From NCBI GenBank assembly GCA_049976245.1, contig JBMFIQ010000010.1:1-64000 (forward strand): DNA of 64,000 nt, given 5' to 3'. This document shows, in pieces, positions 62,116 through 64,000 of the stretch. The stretch comes from Microbacter sp049976245 (GTDB lineage Bacteria; Bacteroidota; Bacteroidia; Bacteroidales; Paludibacteraceae). A model generated the notes under the pieces. It did no database searches. It was given only the letters and a program-made list of their open reading frames with translations, and was not told the DNA's origin. Every line of letters starts with the position of its first letter. Position 1 is the stretch's first letter. Made by a program: the position numbers and the translations under genes.

Positions 62116-64000
62116 CTATTTTATAATCAATAATTTTTCAGTCACATGCTGAGTCCCGTCCGATGAGGTACACATAATCAGATACACTCCCGAACTGACT
62201 CTTGAACCATCGGTATTATTGCCATCCCAAGTTGCCACGCCGCCGTTGGATGTTGTTTGATAAATGACATCACCACTGATATTAGTAATCTTCACCTGAC
62301 TATCAGCCATCAGACCTGTTATGGTGATTACTCCATGAAAATCGGGACGAACAGGATTTGGATAGGCATGCACATTGCTAAATGTAGCAGTAGCCTGTGT
62401 AGCATCAGTCATGTAGGAAACAAGTCCTTGATTGGTTCCAATAAACAACTCACCCGTTTGATTGTTCAGCGCTAACGATAAAATGGCATTCGAAAGCAAG
62501 GGACTATTATCTGTTGTAAAATGTTGTAATATTTGTGTTCCATCAGGAGATACTAAATAAAGACCGGAAGTCTGAGTTCCAATCCATTTTCGATTGGCGC
62601 CATCAACGGCAATAGCATTGATACGTTCGTTCCCAAGTAAATAATCCGCTAAATTTGTACCGTCGTTTCGAGGAACCTTGATACGCCAAATAGTAAAATT
62701 GGATGAATAAACATTATTGGGATTTTGTATCACAATAGGCCCCTTTGAGGTACCAATCCAGATCTGATTGTTTAAATCCTGTGTAATACAAAAATAAAAA
62801 TCGGACACAAAAAAATTTCCATCCTGATCGACAAACGAAGAGAAGAACTTCGATTGATCATCTTGTTGATTGTCTAACGTTCCATTATCGTCAAAAACAA
62901 AAACTCCCGGATTAATACGTGATGAGATAATCCATTTCCGATTTGGATTTGCATTGTCAATCAGAATATCTAACAGGTTGGAAAATCCTTTAATGGCATC
63001 AAAATAAAGACTATGCACCAATCCGTCAGGTGATAGATATTTAACAGGATCATTAATTTGTGTATTAAGAAACCACAAATTTCCTTGTTGATCAAACTTT
63101 AGTCCATCAATTCGTTGATATTGCAATTGATTGCTTTGACCCGGAAAAATTGATTCCACTCCACTATTCAAACAATTATACCATTTTGCAAAAGCATTGT
63201 TTTTAAATTCGTACAAGCCCATGCCATAAGCACCTACAAAAAAATGGGTATTATCTTTTGGATCGGCTGTAATAGAAACGAAATCGGTAGTAGCAGGCAT
63301 ATTCGTTTGTTGACTGATGGTTGCTCCGTCAATATTCGTCCATTCATTGTTTTGCAACATGGATACGGAAGCCGGATGAAAATATTGAACTTCCCATGCA
63401 CCACCAGGAACTTCAAACAATTTGTCTCCTCCAAAAGTCAAAGCCCATGGACTATTATCAAATGGTCCGGATGGCGTAAAAGCATTCACCGTTTGTCCGC
63501 TTTGATTCACTTGTTGCAAACCTGCATTTCCGGAGGCTAACCAAAAACTATGCTTTGTGGAATTATCGACTGAAATCTGATTAGGTGAAAATCCAGTCAA
63601 AGTAGTAACATTTAAATTATTATCATACACATACGTGGTAGCATTTGCGTCGGATATGAAATAGAGATACTTATTGTCAGATTGCATACGAGCAATCTTA
63701 CTCAGAGTAAGAACAGCGCTCCAAACAATTCCGTCAGTCGATTTATAAACAGTTCCATTTGCCTTAAGAAGCCATAAAGCGCCGTCAAAGGAGAGTAAGT
63801 TTAAATTACTACCGTCAGGCAAAGTAGCAACATTTGTCCAAACCTGAAAGTTGGCTAAATTGTGACTTGATGCATCTGCTTGAGATAACCCGTTTGCTGT
63901 TAATCCATAAATTTTCCCGTTGAAAAGAGCCGTTGCCAAAACAGGGATATAACTTCCTCCTGCGCCAATGACATACGAATCACTGATTTCATGTTTTTGA
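62116..64000 (-). CDS. porZ: PorZ-like two-component-type propeller protein with T9SS C-terminal domain, 5' end outside window
   Basis: The frame is open to the window edge (64000), so at least 628 residues are visible and the N-terminus is missing. The body is a beta-propeller-like array (repeats such as IWIGTSKGPIVIQ, KWIGTQTSGLYLV and LFIGTNQGLVSY). The last 90 residues (AYPNPVRPDFHGVITITGL, VKITNISGDVIYQTTSNGG, ATWDGNNTDGSRVSSGVYLI) strongly resemble PorZ, a type IX secretion protein involved in attaching cargo to A-LPS. Confidence in the exact name is moderate. Confidence 0.75.
   Translation of the reverse strand, partial: QKHEISDSYVIGAGGSYIPVLATALFNGKIYGLTANGLSQADASSHNLANFQVWTNVATLPDGSNLNLLSFDGALWLLKANGTVYKSTDGIVWSAVLTLSKIARMQSDNKYLYFISDANATTYVYDNNLNVTTLTGFSPNQISVDNSTKHSFWLASGNAGLQQVNQSGQTVNAFTPSGPFDNSPWALTFGGDKLFEVPGGAWEVQYFHPASVSMLQNNEWTNIDGATISQQTNMPATTDFVSITADPKDNTHFFVGAYGMGLYEFKNNAFAKWYNCLNSGVESIFPGQSNQLQYQRIDGLKFDQQGNLWFLNTQINDPVKYLSPDGLVHSLYFDAIKGFSNLLDILIDNANPNRKWIISSRINPGVFVFDDNGTLDNQQDDQSKFFSSFVDQDGNFFVSDFYFCITQDLNNQIWIGTSKGPIVIQNPNNVYSSNFTIWRIKVPRNDGTNLADYLLGNERINAIAVDGANRKWIGTQTSGLYLVSPDGTQILQHFTTDNSPLLSNAILSLALNNQTGELFIGTNQGLVSYMTDATQATATFSNVHAYPNPVRPDFHGVITITGLMADSQVKITNISGDVIYQTTSNGGVATWDGNNTDGSRVSSGVYLIMCTSSDGTQHVTEKLLIIK

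Overview
The window looks like a chromosomal segment of a Bacteroidota bacterium, most likely Bacteroidales-like. The grounds are TAnnTTTG-type -7 promoter boxes, weak Shine-Dalgarno signals, a PorZ-like protein and a lamin-tail protein with C-terminal secretion/adhesion domains, a DUF5606 gene, an HU-CCDC81/SPOR protein, an 11-gene complex I operon without nuoEFG, and a long-form ispG. No species can be named from the sequence alone.

Layout. 0-8.4 kb: a lipoprotein, a DUF5606 gene, trmD, argC, recF (convergent), an ABC exporter pair and a CE2-like esterase. 8.4-18.5 kb: a large secreted lamin-tail protein, asd, queC, a TauE/SafE permease, tyrS, a small CBM48-like protein, lpdA and an MlaF-like ATPase. 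18.9-26.2 kb: a six-gene operon for a membrane complex related to group 4 hydrogenases (hyfB-C-E-F-G-I order). Its catalytic subunit lacks the NiFe cysteines, and its small subunit has lost three of the four proximal-cluster cysteines, so it is an energy-converting-hydrogenase-related (Ehr-like) complex and not a hydrogenase. 26.4-36.3 kb: nuoABCDHIJKLMN, with all NuoB cluster cysteines intact, followed by a strong terminator and two tRNA genes (Val-GAC and Pro-GGG, minus strand). The two related machines lie back to back.

36.8-45.2 kb: tpx, a dolichol-phosphate-mannose-synthase-like GT2, mntH, a class II photolyase, ispG, nth, a GNAT enzyme and a nitroreductase. 45.9-53.2 kb: a tightly overlapping minus-strand carotenoid operon (crtB, idi, crtZ, crtYcd, cruF-like, acyltransferase, glycosyltransferase, TPR protein, then crtI). 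The gene set predicts an acylated glycoside of a monocyclic hydroxy-carotenoid. 53.4-57.7 kb: an HU/SPOR protein, mutS2 and a DUF4136 protein.

57.9-62 kb is a scrambled accessory patch: a decayed IS30 element, IS21-like end repeats, a frameshifted asparagine synthetase, a recent direct duplication (2,208 bp offset) carrying fragments of asnB and rubrerythrin, and an older inverted asnB fragment. An intact rubrerythrin and a PorZ-like gene cut by the window edge close the window.

A short dispersed repeat (at least six copies, about 50-95 bp, on both strands) occurs only between genes. In two places it runs right up to a start codon, as a leader-like module. Together with the Ehr-like complex it is the least explained signal here.
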